In this document: positions 8,641-16,785 of the stretch, one piece after another | Position numbering within the stretch: the stretch's first letter is position 1 | Layout of the letters: each line of letters opens with the position of its first letter | Assembly (NCBI RefSeq): GCF_003579925.1 | Contig: NZ_QUAL01000188.1 | Location: 1-64,000, forward strand | Direction of reading: 5' to 3' | DNA: 64,000 bases | From: Jiangella rhizosphaerae | GTDB taxonomy: Bacteria > Actinomycetota > Actinomycetes > Jiangellales > Jiangellaceae | Position numbers and translations under genes: made by a program | The notes under the pieces: model-generated | The model's database searches: none | Seen by the model: only the letters and a program-made list of their open reading frames with translations | What the model was told of the DNA's origin: nothing

Positions 8641-10341
8641 GTGTCTCTGCTCTCTGTTCGCGCTGTTTCCATCGCCTACGCCGGCCGCCGGGTCCTCGAC
8701 GGCGTCAGCTACGACGCCGCCGCGGGGGAGCGGCTGGGCATCGTCGGCGAGAACGGCGTCGGCAAGTCGACGCTGCTCCGGCTGTCCGCCGGGGTCGAGC
8801 GGCCCGACTCCGGCACCGTCGAGCGGCACGGCAGCCTCGGCTACCTCACCCAGGAGCCCGACCTGCCCGACGGCGACACCGTCGACGGCGCCATCGATGC
8901 CGCGCTGGCGGAGTTCCGGGAGCTCGAGCGGCGCATGCGTGCCGCCGAGGCCAAGCTCGCCGACGGCGACCAGTCGGTGCTGGACGAGTACGGCGACCTG
9001 CTGGCGGAGTTCGAGCACCGCGACGGCTGGTCCGCCGACGCCCGCGCGGCGCGCGCCCTGGCCGGCCTGGGGCTGGCCGAGGTCGCGGGGGACCGGCCGC
9101 TCGGCACGCTGTCCGGCGGACAGCGGTCGCGGCTGGCTCTGGCGCTCGCGCTGGTCCGCGCGCCGGACGTGCTGCTGCTGGACGAGCCGACCAACCACCT
9201 CGACGACGACGCCATCGCGTTCCTCGAGGAGGCGCTGCGAGCCCACCGCGGCGCCGTCGTCACCGTCTCGCACGACCGCGCGTTCCTCGACGGCGTGGCG
9301 ACGTCGATCCTCGACCTCGACCCGGTCCTGACCGTCGACCGCGACGGCACCCCGCACGTCGGCCCGGCCCGCTACACCGGCACGTACACCGACTACCTGG
9401 CCGGCAAGGCCGCCGCCCGGGCCCGGTGGGAGCAGGCCTACGCCACGTGGTCCGACGAGGTCGACGCGGCGCGGGCCGTCGTCAAGCAGGACGCCCGCCG
9501 GGTCGGGCACGACGGCCGCGGCCGCCGCGACAACGACAAGTTCGTCGTGCACTTCCTCAGCCAGAAGGTCGACGCCGCGGTGTCACGGCGGGTCCGCGAC
9601 GCCGAGAACCGGCTGCGCCGGCTGGAGGAGCAGCGCATCCCCAAACCGCCGCGGCTGTTGACGTTCGACGCCGCGCTGGCTTCCTCTCCCTCGAAGGGCT
9701 CGCGCAGGGCCGGAGACCTCGCGGTCGGTATGGGGCCGGTCCCCGACGTGCCCGACGGCGTGCTGATCGCGGTCCGCGACGTCAAGGTGCCCGGCCGCAT
9801 CACCGCCCGCGCCCTTGACGTCACGCGCGACACCCGGCTGATGATCACCGGCCGCAACGGTTCCGGCAAGTCGTCGCTGCTGTCGGTGCTGGCCGGGGCC
9901 CTGGAGCCGGCGACCGGCGAGGTGCTGCGGTCGCGCCGGCTGCGGATCGGCTGGCTGCCGCAGACCGGCAGCTTCCCTGACCCGTCGCTCACGGCGGTGC
10001 AGGCGTTCGCCGCCGGCCGCCCCGGCCCGGCCGACGAGTACCAGGCCGAGCTGGCGGGCCTCGGCCTGCTTCCCGGACCGGCCCTGGCGACGCCGGTCGG
10101 CGCGCTGTCCGTCGGTCAGCAGCGGCGGCTCGCGCTGGCCCGGATGCTGGTGACGCGGCCGCAGGTGCTGCTGCTCGACGAGCCGACGAACCACCTGTCG
10201 CTCGGCCTGGTGGAGGAGCTGGAGGCCGCGGTCGACGCGGCCGGTCTCGCGGTGGTCGTGGTGACCCACGACCGGTGGGCGCGGCGTCGCTGGCAGGGCG
10301 AACGCGCCGAGGTCGTCCACAACGAATTGATGCTCGGCTAG
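8641..10341 (+). CDS. ABC-F family ribosomal protection ATPase
   Basis: 566 aa, two fused ABC domains without membrane segments. First Walker A GENGVGKST (36-44), signature LSGGQRSRLALA, Walker B VLLLDEPTNHLDDD. Between the domains is a charged linker (about 270-350) with many Arg and Lys. Second Walker A GRNGSGKSS, signature LSVGQQRRLALA and LLLDEPTNHLS. Both catalytic Glu are present. ABC-F proteins bind the ribosomal E site and displace antibiotics from the peptidyl-transferase centre or exit tunnel; actinobacterial members of this length usually protect against macrolides, lincosamides or related drugs. The start is set at GTG 8641 because SLLSVRAVSIAYAGRRVLD is where family homology begins and GAGG sits 7 bases upstream. 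An erm gene follows within 1 kb. Confidence 0.88.
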   Translation: MSLLSVRAVSIAYAGRRVLDGVSYDAAAGERLGIVGENGVGKSTLLRLSAGVERPDSGTVERHGSLGYLTQEPDLPDGDTVDGAIDAALAEFRELERRMRAAEAKLADGDQSVLDEYGDLLAEFEHRDGWSADARAARALAGLGLAEVAGDRPLGTLSGGQRSRLALALALVRAPDVLLLDEPTNHLDDDAIAFLEEALRAHRGAVVTVSHDRAFLDGVATSILDLDPVLTVDRDGTPHVGPARYTGTYTDYLAGKAAARARWEQAYATWSDEVDAARAVVKQDARRVGHDGRGRRDNDKFVVHFLSQKVDAAVSRRVRDAENRLRRLEEQRIPKPPRLLTFDAALASSPSKGSRRAGDLAVGMGPVPDVPDGVLIAVRDVKVPGRITARALDVTRDTRLMITGRNGSGKSSLLSVLAGALEPATGEVLRSRRLRIGWLPQTGSFPDPSLTAVQAFAAGRPGPADEYQAELAGLGLLPGPALATPVGALSVGQQRRLALARMLVTRPQVLLLDEPTNHLSLGLVEELEAAVDAAGLAVVVVTHDRWARRRWQGERAEVVHNELMLG

Positions 10342-10425
10342 TTGTCCACAATCTGGTGATCGCTGGTTGCGGGGCGCGATTGCGCAGGAAAAGCTCAGTG
10401 GCGACCGAGCCCGGAAGGGGGCACC

Positions 10426-10980
10426 ATGACAACCATGATGCAGCGGCCACGTGGAACCGACGCCTGGACCGTCGACGACCTCGCCGGCCTGCCTGACGAC
10501 GGGCTCCGCTACGAACTGCTCGATGGGTTCCTGCTGGTGACGCCGGCACCGTTGGGACCGCACCAGACCGTCGTCCTCGAGCTTGCCGTGTTGCTGCGTT
10601 CGGCGATGCCCAGCCACCTGAAGGTGTACGTCGCGCCGCGCGACTGGCAGCCCGACCGCGGCACGTCGTTTCAGCCCGACGTTCTCATCGTCCGACGCGA
10701 CCAGGACAGCGACGGACCGATCACCGCGCCGCTGACCCTCGCCGTGGAGGTGCAGTCGAGGAGCACCCGGCGGAAGGACCAGTTGCTCAAGTACTCGAAG
10801 TACGCCGACAGTGGGGTGGCGTCGTACTGGATCGTGGACCCGGACGAGCCGTCCATCGTGGCCTACGACCTGGTCGACGGCGCGTACGTCGAGGTGGGCA
10901 GGGCCACGGGCGACGAGAGCGTCACGCTCACGCAGCCGTTCGAGGTGACCGTCACACCGAAAGCGTTGGTGTCCGGCTGA
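10426..10980 (+). CDS. Uma2-family PD-(D/E)xK endonuclease-like protein
   Basis: 184 aa. Typical Uma2 layout: WTVDDLAGLPDDGLRYELLDG near the N-terminus, FQPDVLIVRRDQD giving the catalytic Asp, then LAVEVQSRSTRRKDQLLKY with the E-x-Q variant of the ExK motif, and YWIVDPDEPS. The family is abundant in actinobacteria and cyanobacteria; the fold is nuclease-like but the biological job is unknown. The ribosome-binding site is GGAAGGGGG upstream of ATG 10426; ATG 10435 is a possible alternative. It sits between two ribosome-protection genes without obvious link to them. Confidence 0.88.
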   Translation: MTTMMQRPRGTDAWTVDDLAGLPDDGLRYELLDGFLLVTPAPLGPHQTVVLELAVLLRSAMPSHLKVYVAPRDWQPDRGTSFQPDVLIVRRDQDSDGPITAPLTLAVEVQSRSTRRKDQLLKYSKYADSGVASYWIVDPDEPSIVAYDLVDGAYVEVGRATGDESVTLTQPFEVTVTPKALVSG

Positions 10981-10996
10981 GGCCGACCGGTACGCT
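10966..10996 (+). promoter_or_regulatory. Putative promoter of the erm leader
   Basis: TTGGTG (10966-10971), 19-bp spacer, TACGCT (10991-10996). The ATG of the leader peptide follows 7 bp after the -10, so the transcript would be leaderless. The -35 lies inside the end of the Uma2 gene. Confidence 0.45.
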
Positions 10997-11003
10997 GAAG
11001 AGC

Positions 11004-11066
11004 ATGGGAATGACAGACAACCGCGCTGTGGCGTTCTGGCGTCCCCGCCGGTCCGTCACGGCGTAG
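11004..11066 (+). CDS. erm leader peptide (20 aa)
   Basis: ATG 11004 opens MGMTDNRAVAFWRPRRSVTA then TAG. It lies between a promoter-like sequence and a terminator-like hairpin, 160 bp ahead of the Erm start. Drug-inducible erm genes characteristically carry such a leader, translated until a macrolide-bound ribosome stalls in it. The Arg/Trp-rich middle (FWRPRR) is a candidate stall region, but it does not match a leader class I can name. Confidence 0.55.
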   Translation: MGMTDNRAVAFWRPRRSVTA

Positions 11067-11084
11067 CTCTGCGTACCACCGGCT

Positions 11085-11104
11085 GACCCCGGCTGAACGG
11101 GGTC
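11085..11104 (+). promoter_or_regulatory. Leader hairpin 1 (erm)
   Basis: GACCCCG and CGGGGTC form a perfect 7-bp stem with a 6-base loop, 18 bp after the leader-peptide stop. It could be an anti-terminator or pause element. Confidence 0.4.
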
Positions 11105-11132
11105 CGGGCCGGGCACACGGGAGCACGCCGCA

Positions 11133-11182
11133 GCCGCGTCCGTCCCTCGGTGACCACACCCGAGGCGCACGGCGCGGCTTTT
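11133..11182 (+). terminator. Terminator-type attenuator before erm
   Basis: Outer stem GCCGCG (11133-11138) with CGCGGC (11173-11178), inner stem CCTCGG (11145-11150) with CCGAGG (11160-11165), followed immediately by TTTT (11179-11182). This is the shape of an intrinsic terminator, placed between the leader peptide and the Erm start, 45 bp before ATG 11227. Confidence 0.6.
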
Positions 11183-11226
11183 CGACGTCCGCCGTCTCCC
11201 GTGATCCCGAGAGGTCGTGATGGCCC

Positions 11227-12054
11227 ATGCCACGGCATGCCCGCACCCACTCCCGTCAGAACCGCGCCGGCCGCGCGAATCACCCAGCGAACAGCGGCGC
11301 GCCCAACCACGCCGGCATCCACCTGCTCCGCGACCCGTCCGTCAGCGCCCGGATGGTCAGCTCGTCCGGCGCCGGACCGGGCGACCTGGTCATCGAACTG
11401 GGCGCCGGGCTCGGAGCGCTGACCGCGCCGCTGGCCGCCACCGGCGCCCGCGTCATCGCCGTCGAGCGCGACCCGCGGTTCGTCGCGAAGCTCCGGCGGC
11501 GCTTCGCCGGCGACGACGGCGTCCGGGTCGTCGAGGCCGACGCGCGCACCGTCATGCTGCCGCACCGCCCGTACCGCGTGGTCGCGAACATCCCGTACGC
11601 GATCTCGACGGCGCTGCTGCGCCGCCTCCTGGACCCGGAGACGACCTCGGTCGCAGGCGCGGACCTGCTGGTCGAGTGGGGTTTCGCCAAGCGGATGACC
11701 GACACCCACCCGCGCGATCTGGAGGTCGCCTGGTGGCAGGCCAGGTTCGAGCTCGGCATCGCCGGACGGGTCCGGCCGGGCAGCTTCCGCCCAGCGCCGT
11801 CGGTCGATTCCGCGCACCTGGTGGTCCGGCGGCGCGCCGACGTGTCGCGGGCACAGGCCCGGCTGGCCCGGCGGTTGCTGCAGGACGCCTACCGGCAGCC
11901 GCGCCGGCCCGCCCGGGACGTGCTCGGCGCCCACGTGCCGAAGAAGCGCGCGCACCGGCTGCTGACGTCGACGGGCATCGATCCGCCGGCCGCGGCGTCG
12001 TCGGTGCCCGTGACGACCTGGCTCGCCCTGGCGGGCGAGCTCACGGCCACGTGA
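11227..12054 (+). CDS. erm: Erm-family 23S rRNA adenine N6-methyltransferase
   Basis: 275 aa. A basic N-terminus leads to a Rossmann methyltransferase core: motif I VIELGAGLGALTAPLA, motif II VIAVERDP, an acidic motif VVEADARTV, and motif IV VVANIPYAISTALL, the N-I-P-Y signature of KsgA/Erm adenine dimethyltransferases. GSFRPAPSVDSAHLVVRRR and the basic C-terminal domain fit Erm rather than KsgA. Members methylate A2058 of 23S rRNA and block macrolide, lincosamide and streptogramin B binding. The usual QNFL region reads NHAGIHLLRD here. Start ATG 11227 has GAGAGG 11 bases upstream. A leader peptide and attenuator precede it. Confidence 0.88.
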   Translation: MPRHARTHSRQNRAGRANHPANSGAPNHAGIHLLRDPSVSARMVSSSGAGPGDLVIELGAGLGALTAPLAATGARVIAVERDPRFVAKLRRRFAGDDGVRVVEADARTVMLPHRPYRVVANIPYAISTALLRRLLDPETTSVAGADLLVEWGFAKRMTDTHPRDLEVAWWQARFELGIAGRVRPGSFRPAPSVDSAHLVVRRRADVSRAQARLARRLLQDAYRQPRRPARDVLGAHVPKKRAHRLLTSTGIDPPAAASSVPVTTWLALAGELTAT

Positions 12055-12112
12055 CGAACCGCATGGAGACGTCGCCGCCGGTTACCGCTGCATCACAGCC
12101 GGTCCGGCGGCC

Positions 12113-12140
12113 TTGACCGCGTCCGACGGTCAGCTATAGT
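12113..12140 (+). promoter_or_regulatory. Promoter of the sugar importer operon
   Basis: TTGACC (12113-12118), 16-bp spacer, TATAGT (12135-12140). This is the clearest housekeeping-type promoter in the window. The regulon dyad starts on its last base. Confidence 0.7.
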
Positions 12141-12157
12141 TTCGGCCCAGGCCGGTA
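12140..12157. promoter_or_regulatory. Island operator, site 1
   Basis: TTTCGGCCCAGGCCGGTA. It fits the dyad TWWCGG-N6-CCGWWA with one mismatch in the right half. It overlaps the -10 and start point of the importer promoter, a repressor position. Confidence 0.65.
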
Positions 12158-12187
12158 TTTGCCGGCTCTTGGGCGAGGAGGTTTCCG

Positions 12188-13444
12188 GTGCGAGTTCGAG
12201 GTATGGCGGTCGGGGTGGCGGCGCTGTTGACCGTCGCCGCTTGCGGGGGTTCGGACGACGACACGGCCGGCGGTGGAGGCTCGGCCGAGGTCACGGTGTG
12301 GATGTACCCGGTCATTCCGGACCAGGACGCCAGCATCGAGTTCTGGGAGCAGGTCGAGGCGGACTTCGAGGCCGAGCACGAGGACATCGACCTCACTCTC
12401 GAGCTGCAGCCCTGGGAGGGCCGCGACGAGAAGATCGCGACCGCCATCGCCTCCGGCCAGGGCCCGGACCTCGTGCTGCTCACCCCCGACCAGACGCTTC
12501 AGTACCAGGTCAGCGGCGGGCTGAAGCCGCTCGACGGGGCGGTCGAGGACGACCGCGACGCGTACCTGCCCAGCGCGCTGGACATCGTCACCTTCGAGGA
12601 CGAGCTGTACGGGGTGCCGATCTACCACACGAGCACCACCACGGCCTACAACATGGCCGCGTTCCAGGCGGCCGGCATCACCGAGCCGCCGGCCACGTGG
12701 GACGACGTCCTGGCGGCGGCGCCGGCGCTGGCGGCGAACGGTGTCTCGGTCCTGGACTACTCCGGCTCCCCGGAGACGACCCTGAACCTGACCTTCTACC
12801 CGCTGCTGTGGCAGGCCGGCGGCAGCGTCTTCACCGAGGACGGTTCCGACGTCGCCTTCGACGGGCCGGAGGGCCTGGCGGCGCTGCAGTTCCTGCTCGA
12901 TCTCCAGGAGGCCGGCGGGCTGCCGGCCGATGCGGCGACGAAGACGAACCTCGTGGACGGCGGACCCCTGACCACGGGCACGACGGCCATGACGTACGCC
13001 ATCACGCTGCCGGACATCGAGATCATGCGCACCAGCCTCGGTGCCGAGAACGTGGTGGTCGGCGCGCCGCTGAAGGGTGAGGAGCAGGTGAGCTTCGGCA
13101 TTCCCGGCGTCCTGGCGCTGACCAGTATCAACGACGACGAGGAAGCGGCGTACGAGGTGGCGTCGTTCATCGCGAGCCCGGACGTCTCCGCGCGCCTGAA
13201 CGACGCGGCCGGCACCTTCCCGGCCCGCACGGACGTCGACGCCCCCACCGGCGACGACGCGCTGACGGCGCTCAGCGACGCGCTCCAGTACGCTCGCCCG
13301 GGTGAGGTGACGCCGACCGCCCGTCAGGTCATGGCGGTGCTGTCGGCGCAGCTGCAGGCAGCGCTGCAGGGGTCGAAGTCGCCGGAGGACGCGCTCGCCG
13401 ACGCCGCGACCGAGGCGCGCGACCTGATCGCTCGTGGCGGCTGA
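12188..13444 (+). CDS. Carbohydrate ABC transporter solute-binding lipoprotein (CUT1 type)
   Basis: 418 aa. A short signal peptide ends in a lipobox, LLTVAAC, so the mature protein is tethered to the membrane at about Cys19. The rest is a family 1 extracellular solute-binding fold: EVTVWMYPVIPDQD, IATAIASGQGPDLVLL, YGVPIYHTSTTTAYN and GTTAMTYAITLPD. It captures the substrate outside and delivers it to the two permeases encoded next. GTG 12188 has a GAGGAGG ribosome-binding site. CUT1 transporters take up di- and oligosaccharides or glycosides; the specific ligand cannot be read. The promoter carries the island operator. Confidence 0.92.
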   Translation: MRVRGMAVGVAALLTVAACGGSDDDTAGGGGSAEVTVWMYPVIPDQDASIEFWEQVEADFEAEHEDIDLTLELQPWEGRDEKIATAIASGQGPDLVLLTPDQTLQYQVSGGLKPLDGAVEDDRDAYLPSALDIVTFEDELYGVPIYHTSTTTAYNMAAFQAAGITEPPATWDDVLAAAPALAANGVSVLDYSGSPETTLNLTFYPLLWQAGGSVFTEDGSDVAFDGPEGLAALQFLLDLQEAGGLPADAATKTNLVDGGPLTTGTTAMTYAITLPDIEIMRTSLGAENVVVGAPLKGEEQVSFGIPGVLALTSINDDEEAAYEVASFIASPDVSARLNDAAGTFPARTDVDAPTGDDALTALSDALQYARPGEVTPTARQVMAVLSAQLQAALQGSKSPEDALADAATEARDLIARGG

Positions 13445-13486
13445 CGCCACACCTGCTGACGCCCCACGCCGGGCGAGGAGAACCGT

Positions 13487-14392
13487 ATGACGCTGCAACG
13501 CACGGCCCCGCCGCGCCCGTCGTGGCGGGACCGCGTGCGCGACCCGGGCTGGGGACTGATCTTCGTCCTGCCCATGCTCGTGCTGTTCGTGATCTTCCGG
13601 TTCGTGCCGAGCCTCGGCGCGCTCGGGATGAGCTTCACCGACTACCGGCTCAGCGGCGACTTCTCGTTCGTCGGCGCGGAGAACTACCGCCGCCTGATCG
13701 AGGACGACCTGTTCTTCGACAGCCTGCGCGTCACGCTGCTCTACGCGCTGATGTACGTGCCGCTGACGCTGGTGGTGTCGCTCGGAACCGCGACGATGCT
13801 GCATCACGTGGTGCGCGGCCGCGGGCTGTTCCGGGGACTGCTGTTCCTGCCGTACGTCACCTCGTTCGTCATGGCCGGCATCATCTGGATCTGGATCTAC
13901 GACTCGAACGGGCTCGTCAACGGCGTGCTCGATCGCTTCGGCCTCGGGCCGGCGCCGTTCCTCACCGGCAACCAGGCGATGGTGCTGGGGTCGCTGGCCG
14001 TCGTCTCGGTGTGGAAGAGCTTCGGGTACTCGATGCTGATCCTGCTGGCCGGGCTGAAGAACATCCCCGAGGACGTCATGGAGGCGGCGACGCTCGACGG
14101 CGCCGGGGCGTGGGCCAAGTTCCGGCGCATCACGCTGCCGCTGCTGCGCCCCGTGATCTTCTTCGTGCTGGTCATCGAGACGATCGTGGCGTTCCAGGTG
14201 TTCGACACGATCTACGTCATGACCGGCGGCGGCCCGGCCCGGGCGTCGTACGGGCTCGTCTACATGCTGTACGACCAGGGCTTCAAGTTCTTCGACTTCG
14301 GCTACGCCGCCACCATCGGCGTCATGCTGTTCCTCGTGGTCCTCGTGATCTCCCTGGTGCAGCGGTACGTCCTGGACCGGGAGAACACGTGA
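13487..14392 (+). CDS. CUT1 sugar ABC transporter permease (MalF-like)
   Basis: 301 aa with six predicted membrane helices, the first at about residues 22-42. The EAA loop that contacts the ATPase reads EDVMEAATLDGAGAWAKFRR. Typical MalF-family ending with an FDFGYAATIGVMLFLVVLVIS helix. GGCGAGGAG precedes ATG 13487. The stop overlaps the GTG of the second permease by 4 bp (GTGA), so the pair is translationally coupled. It forms the membrane channel with the next gene product. Confidence 0.93.
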   Translation: MTLQRTAPPRPSWRDRVRDPGWGLIFVLPMLVLFVIFRFVPSLGALGMSFTDYRLSGDFSFVGAENYRRLIEDDLFFDSLRVTLLYALMYVPLTLVVSLGTATMLHHVVRGRGLFRGLLFLPYVTSFVMAGIIWIWIYDSNGLVNGVLDRFGLGPAPFLTGNQAMVLGSLAVVSVWKSFGYSMLILLAGLKNIPEDVMEAATLDGAGAWAKFRRITLPLLRPVIFFVLVIETIVAFQVFDTIYVMTGGGPARASYGLVYMLYDQGFKFFDFGYAATIGVMLFLVVLVISLVQRYVLDRENT

Positions 14393-15267
14393 CCACCCTC
14401 ACCGCACCACCCGCTCCGGCGGCGACGAGCTCGGCCGCCACCGGGCGCCGGCGCCGCCGGCGGAGCGGGGCGAACGTCTGGCTGACCGTCCTGCTGATCC
14501 TGGCGTCGGTCTTCACCGTGGTGCCGTTCGTCGCGGTGTTCGTGCTGGCGATCACGCCCGAAGGCGCGCAGACGATCCCGCAGCGGCTGCCCGACGAGGT
14601 GACGCTGGACAACCTGAGCGCGGTCCTGTCGGCGTCGTCGTTCCTGCGCTGGACGCTGAACTCGTTCGTCTACTCGATCGTCTCGGTGGTCGTCATCCTG
14701 CTGACGGCGGCGATGGCCGGCTACGCGTTCGCCCGCAAGCGGTTCCCGGGCAGCAACGCGCTGATGTGGTCGTTCCTGGCGACGCTCATGGTGCCCGCGC
14801 AGGCCACGCTGATTCCGATGTTCGTGCTGGTCTCGCGCATGGAGGGCGTCAACACCTTCTGGGGGCTGATCGTCCCGACGCTGGCCAACTCGCAGGCGGT
14901 GTTCCTGATGCGCCAGTTCATCAAGGGACTGCCGGACGACCTGTTCGACGCGGCGAAGATCGACGGCGCGGGGGAGTGGACGGTGTTCTGGCGGCTGGTG
15001 CTGCCGCTCACCAAGCCGGTGCTGGCGACGCTGGGCATCTTCGTGTTCCTCTGGCACTGGAACGACTTCCTGTGGCCGCTGGTCATCGCGCAGACCGACG
15101 AGATGCGCACGCTGACGGTCGGGTTGTCGACGCTCAACGCCGAGACGGTGGCGCGGGCGCGGATCATGGCGTCGGCCGCGATCAGCGTCATCCCGTGCCT
15201 GGTCATCTTCGGCGTCCTGCAGCGCTACCTGGTGAACAGCATCGCGACCACCGGCCTGAAGGGCTGA
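14389..15267 (+). CDS. CUT1 sugar ABC transporter permease (MalG-like)
   Basis: 292 aa. A basic, Ala/Pro-rich head is followed by six helices. The EAA motif is DDLFDAAKIDGAGEWTVFWR. The ending IATTGLKG is characteristic of MalG-type subunits. No ABC ATPase follows, so the importer must borrow a shared ATPase of the MsiK type, as is common for actinobacterial sugar importers. The amidohydrolase-like gene begins 7 bp after the stop, extending the operon into metabolic genes. Confidence 0.93.
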   Translation: MTTLTAPPAPAATSSAATGRRRRRRSGANVWLTVLLILASVFTVVPFVAVFVLAITPEGAQTIPQRLPDEVTLDNLSAVLSASSFLRWTLNSFVYSIVSVVVILLTAAMAGYAFARKRFPGSNALMWSFLATLMVPAQATLIPMFVLVSRMEGVNTFWGLIVPTLANSQAVFLMRQFIKGLPDDLFDAAKIDGAGEWTVFWRLVLPLTKPVLATLGIFVFLWHWNDFLWPLVIAQTDEMRTLTVGLSTLNAETVARARIMASAAISVIPCLVIFGVLQRYLVNSIATTGLKG

Positions 15268-15274
15268 CCGGCCG

Positions 15275-16009
15275 GTGCGGATCTTCGACGCCCACCGGGT
15301 GCTCGGGCCGGTGCCGGGCGACCACGTGCCGTCCGCCGACGTCGCGGGGCTGCTCGCCGAGCTGGACCACCTGGGCACCGACGGCGCCGCCGTCACGCCG
15401 AGTCACGGACTGTACGGCGACCCCGCGCACGAGCACGGCGCCGGCCCCGGCTCCGTCCCCGGCCACGAGCGGCTGGTGCCCGTCCCGGTGATCCTGCCCG
15501 CGGTGCCCGGCGCCGGCTGGCCGGACGGCCCCGGAGCGGTCGTCGACGCCGCTCCGGCGATGGTGCGCGCCTGCCCGGTGCGGCACCGGTTCGCGCTCAC
15601 CGGTCCGGTGGCGTTGCGCTGGTGGCACGAGCTCGCCGTGGCCGCCATCCCACTCGCGCTGGACGCGAGCGAGACCGGCCTGGACCGCGTCGGCGCCCTG
15701 GCCGCCGCCGTGCCGGAGCTCCGGATACTGGTGCTCTCGCCGGGCTACCGGTGCCTGCGCGAGCTGGCCGAGCTGCTCGACGCCCACCCGGGCATCCACG
15801 TCGAGACCGGCACGCTCGCCGCCGCCGGCGCCGTCGAGTGGCTGGCCCGGCGGTCCGGCGCGCACCGGCTGGTGTTCGGCACCGGCGCACCGGTGTGGGA
15901 CGACGCCGGCCCGCGCTTCCAGCTGGACCACCTGCGGCTGCCCGCCGCCGACGTCGAGCTGATCGCGGCCGGCTCGTTCGAAGCGTTGCGGGCAGGGGGT
16001 CGACGATGA
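15275..16009 (+). CDS. Amidohydrolase-like protein lacking metal ligands (pseudoenzyme 1)
   Basis: 244 aa. The length and the landmarks IFDAHRVLG, IPLALDA, ILVLSPG and RLVFGTGAPVWD follow the beta-strands of an amidohydrolase_2 TIM barrel, but the metal sites are gone. The HxH of strand 1 is HRV (H7, V9), the strand 5 and 6 histidines are replaced (LALDA, LSPG), and the strand 8 Asp is Gly204. It is therefore unlikely to bind the usual metal. The stop overlaps the ATG of the complete amidohydrolase (ATGA). A regulatory or structural partner of that enzyme is the obvious inference. It starts at GTG 15275. Confidence 0.75.
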   Translation: MRIFDAHRVLGPVPGDHVPSADVAGLLAELDHLGTDGAAVTPSHGLYGDPAHEHGAGPGSVPGHERLVPVPVILPAVPGAGWPDGPGAVVDAAPAMVRACPVRHRFALTGPVALRWWHELAVAAIPLALDASETGLDRVGALAAAVPELRILVLSPGYRCLRELAELLDAHPGIHVETGTLAAAGAVEWLARRSGAHRLVFGTGAPVWDDAGPRFQLDHLRLPAADVELIAAGSFEALRAGGRR

Positions 16010-16785
16010 GCCCGGTGATCGACGCGCATGGACACGTGGGCGGCTGGGCCGACTTCTTCGTGCCGGAGCCCGGCGCGGCCTGGCTGGTGGACGTCAACAC
16101 CGAGATCGGCATCGACGTCGTCGGCGTCTCGCACCTGGTCGCCGTCGGCCGCGATCCCGCGGCGGGCAACGAGCTGGCGCTGGCCGAGGCCGAACGGCAT
16201 CCGGGCCGCATCGGGGTCTGGCTGGTCGCCGACCCGTACCGGCCCGACGCCGCCGCGCTCCTGCGCGAACAGCTGGACCGGCCCGGCGTCTGGGGCCTGA
16301 AGCTGCACCCGGACACGCACGAGTGCGCCGTCATCGACCCGCGGTACGAGCCGCTGCTCGAGCTGGCCGCCGCGGCCGGCGTCCCGGTGCTGTCGCACGG
16401 GCAGACGCGATCGCCGTACTCCGACCCCGGCGACCTCGCCGAGCTGGCCCGCCGCCATCCCGCGGTGCCGGTCCTCGTCGGGCACGCCGGCCTCTGGCAG
16501 GACGGCTTCGACCGCGCGGCCCGGCTGTCCGCCGCCCAGCCGAACCTGTACCTGGAGATCTGCGGCTCCCGGCTCACCACCCGCTGGCTGGAGCGTCTGG
16601 TCGCCGTCGCCGGCGCCGACCGCGTGCTGTTCGGGACCGATGCCTGCTTCCTGGACCCTCGGCTGGGCCTCGGGAAAGTACGGTTCGCCCGGCTGTCCGA
16701 CGAAGACCGTGCGCTGGTGCTGGGCGGCAACGCCGCCCGGCTGCTCGGCCGGCGCCTCATCCTCGCTTCCCAGGAGACGCCATGA
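16006..16785 (+). CDS. Amidohydrolase family (amidohydrolase_2) metal-dependent enzyme 1
   Basis: 259 aa TIM-barrel hydrolase. Ligands are complete: H8 and H10 in IDAHGHVGG, H131 in VLSHGQT, H160 in LVGHAGLW and D212 in LFGTDACFLD. Family members hydrolyse lactones or amides, or decarboxylate aromatic acids; sugar-acid lactonases belong here. It is translationally coupled to the ligand-less homologue upstream and to the DegT aminotransferase downstream (ATGA overlaps at both ends). Substrate unknown; with a sugar importer in the operon, a lactonase or amide hydrolase role on a sugar derivative is plausible. Confidence 0.85.
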   Translation: MSPVIDAHGHVGGWADFFVPEPGAAWLVDVNTEIGIDVVGVSHLVAVGRDPAAGNELALAEAERHPGRIGVWLVADPYRPDAAALLREQLDRPGVWGLKLHPDTHECAVIDPRYEPLLELAAAAGVPVLSHGQTRSPYSDPGDLAELARRHPAVPVLVGHAGLWQDGFDRAARLSAAQPNLYLEICGSRLTTRWLERLVAVAGADRVLFGTDACFLDPRLGLGKVRFARLSDEDRALVLGGNAARLLGRRLILASQETP

